Assembly (NCBI GenBank): GCA_964644075.1
Contig: CAZXUQ010000001.1
Coordinates: forward strand, 1 to 64,000
Direction of reading: 5' to 3'
DNA: 64,000 nucleotides
Source: JAGOMW01 sp964644075
GTDB taxonomy: Bacteria; Patescibacteriota; Gracilibacteria; BD1-5; UBA2023
The position numbers and the translations under genes were made by a program. Each line of letters opens with the position of its first letter. Position 1 is the first letter of the stretch. Below the pieces are notes generated by a model, which made no database searches, was not told the DNA's origin, and was given only the letters and a program-made list of their open reading frames with translations. Positions 1-9,961 of this stretch are shown here, piece after piece.

Positions 1-2
1 AC

Positions 3-128
3 TGAACCATTCTTGTAAGAGGAGAAGTTCCACCTTTCGACACTCGGATCCACCAGAAAGACATTCCTATCAAATTTCTCCGAGACTCTATAATCCAAAT
101 GATGATTACCATTACTTCACGATTATAG
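3..128 (+). CDS. 3' end of an unidentified gene
   Basis: Only the last 41 codons are in the window. Read with UGA as Gly, this frame is open from the left edge to a TAG, and its codon choice (GGA, CTC, GAC, CGA) matches neighbouring genes better than the competing open frame, which ends at 142. The peptide includes VRGEVPPFDTRIH and IKFLRDSIIQMM, which I do not recognise. The hairpin that follows supports a gene ending here. Which of the two frames is real cannot be settled from this fragment. Confidence 0.4.
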
Positions 129-149
129 TTCCACGAGAATAGAAAAATT

Positions 150-178
150 CTCTCTTTTTAAAGAGGGGATTTTTTTAT
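150..178 (+). terminator. intrinsic terminator
   Basis: The stem CTCTTT/AAAGAG (152-165) is followed by a run of seven T. It sits just downstream of the truncated first gene. Confidence 0.6.
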
Positions 179-384
179 TTTTTCTCTTTTTCTATTTTTT
201 CAGTTTCTTTACTCCGAAAATCCCATAGTAATCCTTTATTATATTGAAAATATGTGAGCTGATGACGGATTTAGTATCGTTTTTTGATAATAAACTAGCA
301 AATATTTTCTATAAATTTTCATGAGAAATGTATATCTATTTCCAAATTTTTGTAATAGATTTAGCGGAAAAAGTCGTCAGAGCA

Positions 385-412
385 TTGCTTTATAGTGTTT
401 TTTCATTATAAT
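385..412 (+). promoter_or_regulatory. predicted sigma-70 type promoter
   Basis: TTGCTT (385-390), a 16-base spacer and TATAAT (407-412) lie about 40 bases upstream of the gene at 454. The rest of the roughly 310-base gap between the first gene and 454 is AT-rich, and I see no gene or stable RNA in it. Confidence 0.5.
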
Positions 413-453
413 AACAAGTCGAAATAGTAGAAAATACTTTACCAATCGTAAAA

Positions 454-858
454 ATGTGAACTGCTATACAAGAAAACTTCCTGCAAGAAATACTATCAGA
501 CCTCCCGAAATGGTCGAAGATACTCAAAATAGATCCTCGTGTACTTGGAAAGATGACTCGTGGTGAGGGTACAATTCATATAAAAACTGCTCAAAAAATG
601 CTCGATGCCATCATGGAGCATACAGGAGAAGAAAAGAAGCTCGAAGATGTATTTATCCTCTCAGAACTGAAAGGATATGAATCAGAAAGAAAAGTAGTCT
701 ATGAGGAATCAGAGAATCAGTTCACGAAAAATGACTGGATTAGTATTATCCGCTATGTTATAGAAAAACGCTTTGACGCTCTTACTCTTCTCGAAGTTCT
801 CCTCTTCCTTCTTGCTCTTGGTATGATTGGCATAATTGTTTCTTATTTCTTCTTCTAG
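454..858 (+). CDS. small C-tail membrane protein upstream of the recombinase
   Basis: This is a 134-residue protein starting ATG-TGA, so residue 2 is Gly. An upstream TAA closes the frame and this is its first ATG. Residues 1-105 are soluble and charged. They include a KWSKILKIDPRVLGKMTRGEG stretch that could be a DNA-binding or helical segment, but I recognise no domain. The last 25 residues (LLEVLLFLLALGMIGIIVSYFFF) form a single transmembrane helix, so the protein is probably tail-anchored. The recombinase gene begins seven bases after its stop, so the two are very likely co-transcribed. The function is unknown. It could be an accessory or immunity factor of the mobile element. Confidence 0.65.
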
Positions 859-865
859 TCTTCTT

Positions 866-2491
866 ATGGCTTCTCAAAATTCTACAGGAAATACGAGAGT
901 AAACCCATCCAGTACAGTACGCGTTAGTCAGTACCTTCGTGTTAGCACGCTTGATCAATCCCGAGATGGCTATGGACTGGATAGTCAGGAAAGAATCCTC
1001 CAATCTTTCATAGCATCGAATGAAGACAAAGGATGGATGACAAGTAATGATCTCATGTATGTGGACGAAGGAATATCCTGAGCGAGTGAAGTCAGTGAAC
1101 GTCCTGCCCTTTCTCGACTGAAAAAAGATATCCTCGATGGAAAAGTGGATGTACTCCTCGTATGGAAGATAGATAGACTTTTTCGCAAGACCTCCTATTT
1201 GCTCGAATTTATAGAGTTTCTGAAAAAACATAATGTAAACTTTGTTTCCAAGAATGAGAACATAGATCTCTCCTCTCATACTGGAAAACTCGTACTTACT
1301 CTCCTCTGAGCTATAAGCGAGATGGAACGTGATGTAATCACTGAGAGAACGAGTGAAGGAAAGTACTCGAAGGCACTACAAGGGTATCTCGTCTATGGAA
1401 GCTCTGTACCCTATGGATACGAGAAGATGCACGATGGGAGAGGAAACAAACTGAAAATCTATGAAGAAGAAGCAAAAATCATACGAGAAATCTATGATAT
1501 GTATGTCATGGAAGATAAAAGCACGAGTGAGATTGCTCGCATCCTTACTGCTCGTGGAATCTGAGGGCGTGGAGATACTGAGAAGAAAGAAGGAATCAGG
1601 AATACAAAGGTACATAATGGGCTTTTTCGTCAGTCTACTATTACGGACTTTATACGGAATGAAACGTATAGAGGAAAATACTATTGCAACCGTTATAGCG
1701 TAAAGAAAGAATGAGGAGGAAGAACTATAACTACCCTTAAAAATGAGAAAGAATGGGTACTCATAGAGTGTGATCCTCTCGTGAGTGAGGATATATGGAA
1801 ACGAGCCCAAGAGAAGATGAATAAATCCAGTATATTCTCTGGAAAGTGAGAGACTCATATATTTACTGGACTCATAAAGTGTGGAGAATGTGGGAAATCG
1901 TATAATTTCTATAAATCCCATAAAGGTACTGGAAACTATAGATGCTGAGGAAAAAAGAAAGATAAAGTTTCTCTCGATCATGTATGCAGGAATAAGGACA
2001 TCTCAGAAGAAAAGATACTCTCTGGAGTACTCCCGATTCTCGAAAAAATGCTCATGAATGCCGAGAGATTCATAGCAGACTATGAGGAAGTGCGAACGGG
2101 AAAAGACTGAGAGAAAAGAAGAAAAGCACTCGAAAAGGAGCTCCTAGAAATAGAGGAAAACATGAGAAAAAAAGAAGAAACCCGAAAGAATGCTCTACGA
2201 AAAAGTCTCGAAAATCCTCATGATGCAAGTGTCTATGGTACTATCCTCATGGATCTCTCGAAAGAATCTCATACACTCGAACAGAGGAAGAAAGAGATAT
2301 CATCAGAACTCTGAGAATACCAAGCAAATGCAGAGCTATTCGATGCCATACGGGACGCATCAGAACGCTACAAAAAAGGACTTGGAAAAATCGAGAAAAA
2401 AGTTAGAATAGTACTCATTAGGAAGTTTATAGAGAAAATAATAGTCGAGAGGGAGAGTTTGCGAGTGGTGGGGAGGGTTGGGAAAGTTTAA
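866..2491 (+). CDS. large serine recombinase
   Basis: This 541-residue site-specific recombinase is of the large serine integrase/resolvase type. The N-terminal catalytic domain starts with YLRVST (nucleophile Ser27) and contains DSQ, the EGISG segment and WKIDRLFR. A recombinase domain follows (KIYEEEAKIIREIYDMY, TSEIARIL). A zinc beta-ribbon (Cys339, Cys342, Cys360, Cys374) and a long coiled coil come next. There are eight in-frame UGA codons, including the Gly of EGISG. Under the standard code the gene would be shattered. It excises, inverts or integrates DNA, so it marks a mobile or once-mobile segment. I did not find convincing attachment sites. The start ATG lies seven bases after the upstream stop. 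Confidence 0.93.
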
Positions 2492-2502
2492 TTAAATTAT
2501 CT

Positions 2503-5500
2503 ATGCCTAGTGAGCGAATTTTTGACAAAAAAGGATTGCATAAAAATTGAACATATTTTGATGATGAAGGGTTTAATAAATTTGGATTCAACGAGTATGG
2601 TATCCATCAAAATTGAACTAAATATAATAAGCATGGCTTTGATGTGAATTGAGTACATAAAAATGGTACCCTTTCTGATGAAAATTGATTTAATAAAAAA
2701 GCTGTACATGATATAACATGAACTCGATTTAATGCGGAATGATTCGATCGAGATGGTTATAATCCAATGGGCTTTAATGGAAAATGATTTGATAAGTATT
2801 GATTCGATAGGGATTGATTCAATGGATTCTGATTTGATAAGAATGGTTACGATAAAAATGGATTTAATAAGGAATGACTATCTATAAATTGAACTCGATA
2901 TAATAATCTCTGATTCAACTCACTTTGATTTAATAGAATTGGATTCAATGCAGAGTGATTTGATATGTCAGGATATAATCATAAGTGATTTAACAAGGCT
3001 TGATATAATAGAAAGTGATTTGATATATATGGGTATAATGAGCGTGGATATGATAATGCCGGATTCAATAGAGAATGATTAACATCTACCTGATCGAAGT
3101 TTAATCATGAATGATTTGATAAGTATTGATTCAATAGATTCTGATTTGATAAAGAATGAAAACACAAAAACTGAACTTATTTTAATGATATATGATTTGA
3201 TAAGTATTGATTCAATAGCCAAGGTTATAACAAAGATGGTTATAATCATGGTGGGTTCTCTGAAGATTGAATGCATCAAAATTGAACTCAGTTCAGTAAT
3301 GAATGATTTGACATGCTTGGTTTTGATAAGGATGGCTTTGATCAATTTGGTTTTGACAAAAGATGATATACTAAAGATGGTTATAATAAGTTAGGATACG
3401 ATAAATCGTGATTTAATCGGGCATGAGTAAATGCCCAATGACAAAATAAAGACGATATATTATTTAAAATTCATTCTCCTGTTTTTCAGGCATTTTTAGA
3501 TATCAAGAAATGGGAAGAGGCAGATAAATATCTTGAAGATAATAAAGTGAATCCGTATGACGATAGATGGATAACGTTAAAACTAAAAAGACTGGAATTA
3601 TACTTATCAGAATATTGAAGTATTTACTGAGACTGATCAAAGGTAAGTGAGGAACAGAGAAGATTTCTGGTGGATATTTCACCTCAAATTCTTTTACAAG
3701 CTCGTGCATGATCAGGAAAAACTACAACCTTGATTTATAAAACACACTTCCTGTTAAATGAATTACAGTATAGAAAAAATGAAATTATCTTTCTTGCTTT
3801 TAATAAATCTGCAGTGGAGGATGTAAATGAAAAATTTTCAAAAAATTGAATTGAGCAATTTCAAAATGCCATGACATTTCATAGTCTTGCTGGCAGAATT
3901 GGTTCAAATGAAGATTACATTGAGGAAGATAAGGACTTTCAGACGAATAAAATTATAGGAGATGTTATTAGAAATGTATTGGAAAATGAGCAGATGCGAG
4001 AATTACTATATAATATATTCCGTAAAGAAACTAGAGATTGAAGTGAATCACCAGAATACGATGAATTTATTCACTCAAAATGAGTTACATCTTCTGAGTA
4101 TTATGAACTTGTACGAGATAATCAACATTTCCAAACATTAGATGGGAAAATGGTAAAGTCAAAAGCAGAAAAATGGTTGGCAGATTTTCTCTTTGAACAT
4201 GACATAAAATATACATACGAGCGCACTGTTCAATACGAAAAGAAAAAAGAAAATATTCGTGAATATTCTCCTGATTTCTGCCTTGAATGATTTACAACTC
4301 AGAAATGACAGAATCATCAGATTACAATATGAAAGGTATGGATAGAGTTCTGGTGAATTGATGAGAATGATTCAAGAAAAAATATAAATCCAGATTGGGA
4401 TATCACATGGGAGCAGTATAAGGAAGAGATGGAGTGGAAGAGATGATTTTGGAGTGAACAACCAGAAAATACTCTCATCGAATTTTCTGTAGCAGATATC
4501 CCCTATAGTAAAGAGAATGCTCGTGAATGTTTCGAGGAAAAAGTTAAATCAAGACTAGAACATTATGGAATTATATGCTCAAAGCTTCCATACGATATAC
4601 TTATCAAGAAAGTAATAGAACTTTTTAAAACAAAAATTGAAGAAATGATTGAGCAGTTTATTGCTCGATCCAAGCAAAGAAAATGGTCTCCAGAAGGTGT
4701 GAACAATCAAATAGATTCTCTTTCATTATCTCCAAGTAGTCGAGTTTGAATGTTTTATATATTTTCCAACCATTGCTATAGTATATATGCTGATTTCTTA
4801 AAGAATAAATGAAAGAAAGATTATAATGACATACTCATTGAGGCAACAAAAAAGATTCATAAAGAAAAGTGAAATATTGAAATCACCATTAGCAAAAAAT
4901 ATAATCTAAAAGTTAATTTGCTTGAGCTTAAATATATTATGATTGATGAATACCAGGATTTCTCACAACTTTATTTTGATCTTATTGAAGCCATACAAAA
5001 CTATAATCAAAAATTGAAAATTGTTTGTGTAGGTGATGATTGGCAACTCATCAATAGTTTTGCATGATCTCAAAAATGCTTTTATGAAGAGTATTGAAAG
5101 GACACTTACTTTCCATGAGGTAAAAAATTATCTCTTCTTACAACATGGAGGTGTCCTCAAGAAATAGTTAATCTTTCTAATATGCTCATGAAATGATTAT
5201 GAGCTGGTACTAAATGTGGAAAATGACACCAATGAGACATATCTGGGAAATATATCTGAGACATATTCATACAGCTCAAAAAAGACTATAAGGAGGAATA
5301 CGAAAGGGATGGCATATACTATATAAATGAATCTGGAAAACTAGATATCACTCGTGACAAAAAAAATGAGGAACGTGCTAGGTATTTAAAATATTGTTGT
5401 GATATAATATTTAAACATAAGAAACAAAATAAAGGATGTACATTCTTAATAATGTCGCGAATGAACTCCACTCCTTTTAGAAAGGAACACCTTATAGAAG

Positions 5501-5901
5501 CTTATTTTCAGAAACTGAAACAAGAATACCCAAATTTTGATTGGAGAAAGGAAGATATAAATCAAAAAAGAAAAGAAATCGAACAAAGCATAGTTATGCA
5601 AACCGTTCATAAATCCAAATGAGCAGAAGCTGATGTGTGTATTCTTTTGCAGATATGAAAAACAAAGTGAAAAAATAAGGCAAAATTTCCCTTTCTACAC
5701 CCTGATTATCCTTTTTGAAAGATTTTTGGGGATACACCAAGATCTTTATTAGAAGAAGAAAGAAGATTATACTATGTTGCACTTACTCGAACAAAAGATA
5801 ATTTATATCTTGTGTCAGAATCAGAAATTACAAGCTCAAAATGAATCAGTGATTTTATTATATCTTCATTTAATGAATGATGTAATTCTATCTTAGAGTA
5901 A
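2503..5901 (+). CDS. pentapeptide-array / PD-(D/E)XK nuclease / UvrD-like helicase fusion
   Basis: This is a single 1132-codon frame with dozens of UGA codons. Residues ~10-313 are tandem 5-residue units G-[FY]-[DN]-x-x, interrupted by longer units with a [HS]xNGT core. After a linker comes an SF1A (UvrD/Rep) helicase: Walker A ARAGSGKT (400-407, first motif Gly is UGA), Walker B IDEYQD (~814-819), GDDWQ, TVHKSKGAEAD and the C-terminal VALTRTKDNLYLV (~1092). Inserted between motif I and Walker B is a segment with E556, SPD (Asp591) and IEFWG (E615). Its spacing fits the PD-(D/E)XK nuclease domain carried by some helicases of this family. ATP-driven DNA unwinding coupled to cleavage is therefore likely. 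The role of the array is unknown, perhaps binding or oligomerisation. It lies 11 bases after the recombinase. Confidence 0.88.
2530..3441 (+). repeat. in-gene 15-base repeat array coding G-[FY]-[DN]-x-x
   Basis: This is degenerate tandem coding repeat DNA of 15-base period, within the 5' part of the helicase gene. Typical units are TGATTTGATAAGTAT, TGATTCAATAGATTC and GGTTATAATCATGGT. Glycine is written as TGA in a large share of units. Superimposed are about seven longer units with a HxNGT-like core, such as IHQNGTKYN, VHKNGT and KHKNGTYFN. Identity between units is high at the protein level but modest at the DNA level, so the array is old rather than freshly expanded. Confidence 0.85.
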
Positions 5902-5903
5902 AG

Positions 5904-6161
5904 CTATCATTTTAAAAAATCCCATTTATTCTGATCGAGCCACCCCTCATGATTCATGGTGATTTCAGAGACTATAAGTCTATCATTTTTATCCATGAAT
6001 TTCACGAGATGTGTACTTATATCACTTGCACTTCCATTGGATTTCACGAACCATACAGATTCTAGGGCGTGGATACATGGATATCTTTTGATCTCGTTAT
6101 AGAGACTATTATAGTCATGTCATGGAACATTGAGATCATAGGTGATGAGGTAGTTTTTCAT
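5904..6161 (-). CDS. Cas2-like / SinR-family small protein
   Basis: This 85-residue protein has a ferredoxin-like Cas2/VapD-type pattern: beta-1 YLITYDLN ending in Asp, a helix around NSLYNEIKRYP, WFVKS as the next strand, and RLIVSEIT near the end. The length and motif order fit standalone Cas2-like/SinR proteins. No CRISPR array or other cas gene is present, so adaptation is unlikely. A nuclease or toxin-like role is an inference only. The gene is convergent with the helicase gene and the two stops are two bases apart. UGA occurs at residue 14 (VPG) and as the last codon before TAG. The family assignment rests on pattern recognition. Confidence 0.6.
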
Positions 6162-6191
6162 AGTAAGGTATGCTGAATATTACTAACTGAA

Positions 6192-6218
6192 AGTATAGCT
6201 TCTTTTTATTTTTGTCGA
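6192..6218 (-). promoter_or_regulatory. possible promoter for the Cas2-like gene
   Basis: On the minus strand TCGACA and TATACT are separated by 15 bases, about 30 bases before the start codon. The spacing is short, so this is weak evidence. Confidence 0.3.
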
Positions 6219-6269
6219 GAAAAAACAAGAAAAAAACTCGATTTTTCATTTTTGATTTTCTAAAAATCC

Positions 6270-6299
6270 CTCTCCTGTTCTTTCAAAAAATCAGGAGAG
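6270..6299 (-). terminator. possible minus-strand terminator
   Basis: A perfect 8-bp stem CTCTCCTG/CAGGAGAG is followed, reading leftwards, by GGATTTTTAG. It could end transcripts from the 7-9 kb minus-strand operon. The loop is 14 bases, so strength is uncertain. Confidence 0.4.
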
Positions 6300-6771
6300 A
6301 TAATGAAAAAGTATGTATAATATAGAAATTTCTCTGATTTTTAGATATTTTCGCTTCTCTCTGGCGTATGTTTTCCTTTATCTAAGCCACGATGTATCAT
6401 ATCTTGGAAAATTTAGTACTGAAAAATAAGATTAATATTCATGATTTATACGTTTGTTTATACTAAGAAAAAAGATTAATTTTGTACCTTCATAGGATGA
6501 TGGGTATTTTTTGTCAAGAACAAGTTACATATGTATATTTGGCATGAATTTATGATTACAAGTGACTGCATTTTCTGAAATTTTCAAAAACGCCTGACAT
6601 GTCATTTTTCAGGGGAAATTTACAAATGTCACACTCTCCACTCTTTACAAAAAATCATTTCTCGATATATTATCCGTGTTGATCTATTCCATTATTTATC
6701 GACTTATGAAATCTATGATTTCTGAGTCTCGTAAAAATTTGACGGAAAAGTCTCTACTACCAAAAAATAGC
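6300..6771. other. unexplained intergenic stretch
   Basis: About 470 AT-rich bases show no recognisable gene. A TATAAT (316-321 of this kilobase) lies at the left edge and a strong plus-strand terminator follows at 6774-6797, so a plus-strand non-coding transcript is possible. I looked for tmRNA, RNase P RNA and tRNA hallmarks and saw none. A frame open under code 25 runs across much of it, but its codon use is unlike the neighbours. Confidence 0.35.
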
Positions 6772-7197
6772 CTATCTCCCCTTTCGGGAGATTTTTTGTA
6801 ATTGAGTGAGTTCTCAAAGTACGTTATTTCTCTTTTCTTGGTCGAGGGGATGTGAGTATTCTCATTCTTCGAGCAAATCAAGCAAATAAGTAAAATGAGG
6901 AAAATACTGCTCCATTTCTCCTGCTGTAAAACTCATCGCGCGGACATCCTGAGAGTGTTCGGCGAGCACGCTGCGGAGAAAATCAAGAGATTTTTGCTCA
7001 AAAAGTGTATCAGACGTATCCGGAAGAGGGAGTGAAACGAGAGGAATTGGTTTTTGTTTTGGGTGAAATCTATAAAAAAAGAAGGCTCCTATGCCAAAAA
7101 TCACACAAGAAATACAAAAAAATATGAGTGTTTCGAGAGAAGGAAACACGAGAAAAATAGGACGTTCCTGAAAGAGAAGAGAATCTGGGATGATCAT
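6772..7197 (-). CDS. hypothetical single-span membrane protein
   Basis: This 141-residue protein has a hydrophobic N-terminal segment (PSLETLIFFCISCVIFGIGAFFFY, about residues 19-42) followed by a soluble charged domain. A standard-code reading stops at residue 111. UGA continues it through GEYSHPLDQEK and GELTQLQK to a TAG inside a hairpin. It is the last gene of the minus-strand run that includes the T4SS-pilin-like protein and begins seven bases after that gene's stop. It may therefore be part of the same envelope machine. No family is recognised. Confidence 0.6.
6774..6797 (+). terminator. intrinsic terminator, plus orientation
   Basis: The perfect stem ATCTCCC/GGGAGAT (6774-6792) is followed by TTTTTT on the plus strand. 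It overlaps the 3' end of the minus-strand gene at 6772. On the minus strand the T run lies seven bases past the stem, so it works less well in that direction. Confidence 0.5.
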
Positions 7198-7203
7198 AGG
7201 ATA

Positions 7204-8103
7204 CTAAAATGATCCGGAAAACGTAACAATATCAGAGAAGAAACTATACGCAGCGAGAAGAATAATAGATGCTATCAGGGTATTTACGAGTATAGACTTT
7301 GCTTTTTTGATACGATCCTCCTCTCAGGCAGATGTCATATAGTAGTAAGCGGCAAGGACGATAAAAAATATCGCCACTGGACCAGCAAAATAGAGTGCAA
7401 GTCAGAGAAGTTTTCGTCATACGGTAGCCACCTCCCCCTGAAAATCACCTCGTGCAATCACAGATGACCACACCCTCACAAATCCAAGAAATATGAGTCC
7501 GAGTGTCCCGTAGAGGATCTTGTTTTTGGCAGCTTTCTGACGCTCCTCATCTCACCCAGACATGATCATACGCAGAAGTCCGTAGGTAAAAGATGCTATA
7601 GCAACTCCAAAGATGAAGACCTCAAAAAATCCCGTAATCATAGGCACAACTCCACTTCCTCCTGTGAGACGATCAGTATTCCAGAAAGAAAGATTTGGAG
7701 TACCATCACCGATGGTATCTTTTGCTCCTGTAAAAAATATGTCATAGAGCGTACCTGGAATATTGAGAAAAAGGAAACCAACGAGGACATAGACGATCTG
7801 TTTTCTCTGAGATTTGATACGATCTTCGTTATCAGAAAATACGATCATATAGACTCCTATCATGACGATATAGAGGAGTGCAAATCCAGATACGACGACT
7901 TTTGCAGCACTGAGAATCCGTATACCGAGAGATCTCGAGGCTTCGATAGGGTCATTTTTATTACCTGATATATCCACTGTTATAGAGTCGTTTTTTATCG
8001 TCTCAGAACCACTGGGAAGTATCCCAGCAGCATCGACACCACAGACGAGTGTTGCACCGAAGAGAAAAAACAAGATGAACTGGGTAATGAGTCGAAATTT
8101 CAT
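7204..8103 (-). CDS. tandem T4SS-pilin-like (TrbC/VirB2-like) membrane protein
   Basis: This 299-residue protein has a signal peptide (MKFRLITQFILFFLFGATLVCG) and four or more further hydrophobic helices. It contains two copies of the pattern seen in CPR T4SS pilin-like proteins: a helix, a short basic turn and a second helix. The turns read SDNEDRIKSQRKQIVYVLVG and SAGEEDRIKKAKSILVNTL. Most relatives carry a single copy, so this is a fused duplication. The gene continues through UGA at SGGDEERQ, joining what would otherwise be two fragments. The family is thought to contribute to secretion or conjugation-like envelope channels. Here it lies between a large disordered protein (8144) and a small membrane protein (6772). 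Confidence 0.7.
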
Positions 8104-8143
8104 AAAACGAGAATAAGAGTACAGAAAAAACCGAGAAAATCAA

Positions 8144-9466
8144 CTATATAGAAGCATCAAGTTCTTTTTTGAACGAGTTAATAACTCACTTGATGCGATT
8201 TTTTTCTGCTTCCATAGCACCAGTCTGACGCTCCAGATCCTGGATCTCGTACTCGAGAGCTCGCACACGAGCGTCTGACTCAGCACGGATTTCATCGATA
8301 CGAGCTCGGTAGATCATGATCTGCTCTGTACGGCGAGATCTTCATTTTTCATCTTCGATTTCGAGAGACTCGAGTTCTGAGATAAATTTTTCGAGCGTAT
8401 CCTTGAGCTTCGATGCTGAAGTTGGTATCAGAGGGCGATTGTTGTTTTCTGGATTTGGATAGAGTGTATCTATGATATTGTTCTCGGATTTTTGAGTGTC
8501 CCTTTCCTGAGGTACGAAATGAGAGAGACCAACATCGGTCGATACTATATTATCCTCACCTATGAGAGCTCATCCTACTGAAGAGGCATCTTCTGTGACA
8601 ATCTGCTCTCCTGGAGTTATCGGTGTCACATCCTCTGTCACAAGTGATGAAAAAAGACTATCAGTCGACTGTGTTTCAGGATATGGTGATACTGACACCT
8701 CAGAGTTTGTTTGTACAACATCAGATGAAGGAGAGGTTTCTCCTGGATTATCTTCATTGAGTATAGAAAAGAGTGCATTATCTACTGGAGTTGATGGTTC
8801 AGGAACATCAGCAATAGCAACAGTTGGGTCACTCAGAGTACTCGTGGAAGGCACACTTACTCCACCAATTGCAGCTGCTACGGCATTGATTTCTCCTGGA
8901 CTCGGAGGAACTCCTTCGATAGAAACAAAGCTTTCTGTAGATCAGACCGCTGGAACCCCAGCAACATCACCAGGAAGAGTCGTAACTCCAGTACTCGGAA
9001 CCGACTCACTCGTTTCTACAGGGGATACACTTGATGTATCTGGTGACGGAGCGAGTCAGATATCTCCTCCGATATCAAAGGAAAGATCTCCCCCAATATC
9101 AAAACTCGGTGCCGAAACCTCAGCAGAAGGAGTCGGAGTAGCTTCAGGCAATCATGAAGAATCTCATGATGAACTCGCAGGAGCGAGTCCTATTTCGAGA
9201 GCGATATCTTTTTCTGGTTCTGCAGTTTTGGTCGGGAGTTTTTCCTCTGGTTTCGCAAACATTTCGGTAAATCCATCCTTCTTTTCTTCAGTTTTTGGAG
9301 GATTTTTATCATCTTTTTTACTATCATCCTGAGGAGGATTTGCACCTCATCCGGTCGCTCACGGAAGAGGAGGTTTTGGTGCGACAAAATCTTTGGAGTG
9401 ATCAATTCAGTCATTGATGGTTACAGGGGTATTCTGATCGAGAAAGAGATTATCAAAAAGTCACAT
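8144..9466 (-). CDS. Pro/Ser/Thr-rich disordered protein with C-terminal coiled coil
   Basis: This 440-residue protein starts MGLFDNLFLDQNT, with residue 2 from UGA. Residues 25-330 are low complexity, rich in Pro, Ser, Thr, Asp and Glu (for example PPQDDSKKDDKNPPKTEEKK). They include a short repeat SFDIGGDLSFDIGGDIG, where one Gly is UGA. The last ~100 residues are charged and heptad-like (LEKFISELESLEIEDEK, ALEYEIQDLERQ), which suggests a coiled coil. There is no signal peptide. It is the promoter-proximal gene of the run that includes the double pilin-like protein, so a cytoplasmic scaffold for that complex is plausible. No family is recognised. Confidence 0.7.
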
Positions 9467-9584
9467 AGAAAGATAAAAAAAACAATACTCCTATGAGAGT
9501 ACCATATCAAATATAGATTTGCAAAAAAAGTTAGTATTTTTATACTATTTTTGTGGTTAAATATATCATTTTCTCTTGTAAATT

Positions 9585-9926
9585 ATGTATTATATCGTTT
9601 CGTTCATACTTTCTGCTGGTGCCATATTTTTCCTCGCGAATTCTAGTTATATTCCTGGCATTACTCTCGAGCATGGATATACGAGTGCTCTCATATTCGC
9701 TGTTGTCCTCACGATAGTGAATATCATCCTCGGTACGATCCTTCGTATCATCACTCTCCCACTGCGACTTATCACTCTCTGACTCTTTTCATTTGTGATC
9801 GGACTCATCCTGGTATGGATCACTGACCAGCTCGTACCATGAGTTACGCTTACAGGGATTGTTCCTGTCGTTGCTATAGCAGTCGTCACAAGTGTGGTTT
9901 CATTTATGATGAAGCTGATAAAATAG
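9585..9926 (+). CDS. phage holin family 4 (DUF360-like) membrane protein
   Basis: This 113-residue protein has four transmembrane helices: residues 4-18, 29-60, 66-78 and 83-108. The pattern matches small membrane proteins of Pfam phage_holin_4_2 (PF04020), including the IPG..L..GYTSALIFAVVLTIVN segment. UGA encodes Gly after LRLITL and in VPGVTL. The family name comes from weak resemblance to holins. In bacteria these are ordinary inner-membrane proteins of unknown function, and nothing here points to a prophage. Confidence 0.75.
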
Positions 9927-9955
9927 TTGAGAAATCAAGAAAAATATGCTAAAAT
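9927..9955 (+). promoter_or_regulatory. promoter for a leaderless transcript
   Basis: TTGAGA (9927-9932), a 17-base spacer and TAAAAT (9950-9955) lie six bases before the ATG at 9962. Transcription would start at or next to the start codon. Confidence 0.55.
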
Positions 9956-9961
9956 ATCCAT

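Noticed and set aside
2491..2503. Recombinase attachment site or composite transposon borders
   Set aside because: I looked for terminal inverted or direct repeats around 454-6161 and found none convincing by eye.
2530..3441. CRISPR or satellite DNA interpretation of the 15-base repeats
   Set aside because: Units are degenerate, have no spacers and keep one reading frame, so they are protein-coding repeats.
5904..6161. A CRISPR-Cas locus
   Set aside because: The Cas2-like gene has no cas1, effector or spacer-repeat array near it, and I saw no regularly spaced identical repeats in the window.
6497..6890. Plus-strand frame open under code 25
   Set aside because: With one fewer stop codon such frames arise by chance. 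Codon use is unlike neighbours and it overlaps the end of a real minus-strand gene and a terminator.
8562..9332. 256-codon open frame on the plus strand
   Set aside because: It is antisense to the Ser/Pro-rich gene 8144-9466. The low-complexity coding sequence opens the opposite frame; the minus frame has the coherent start, coiled coil and TAG.
9585..9926. Prophage holin
   Set aside because: Only the family name suggests phage; there is no endolysin or structural gene nearby.
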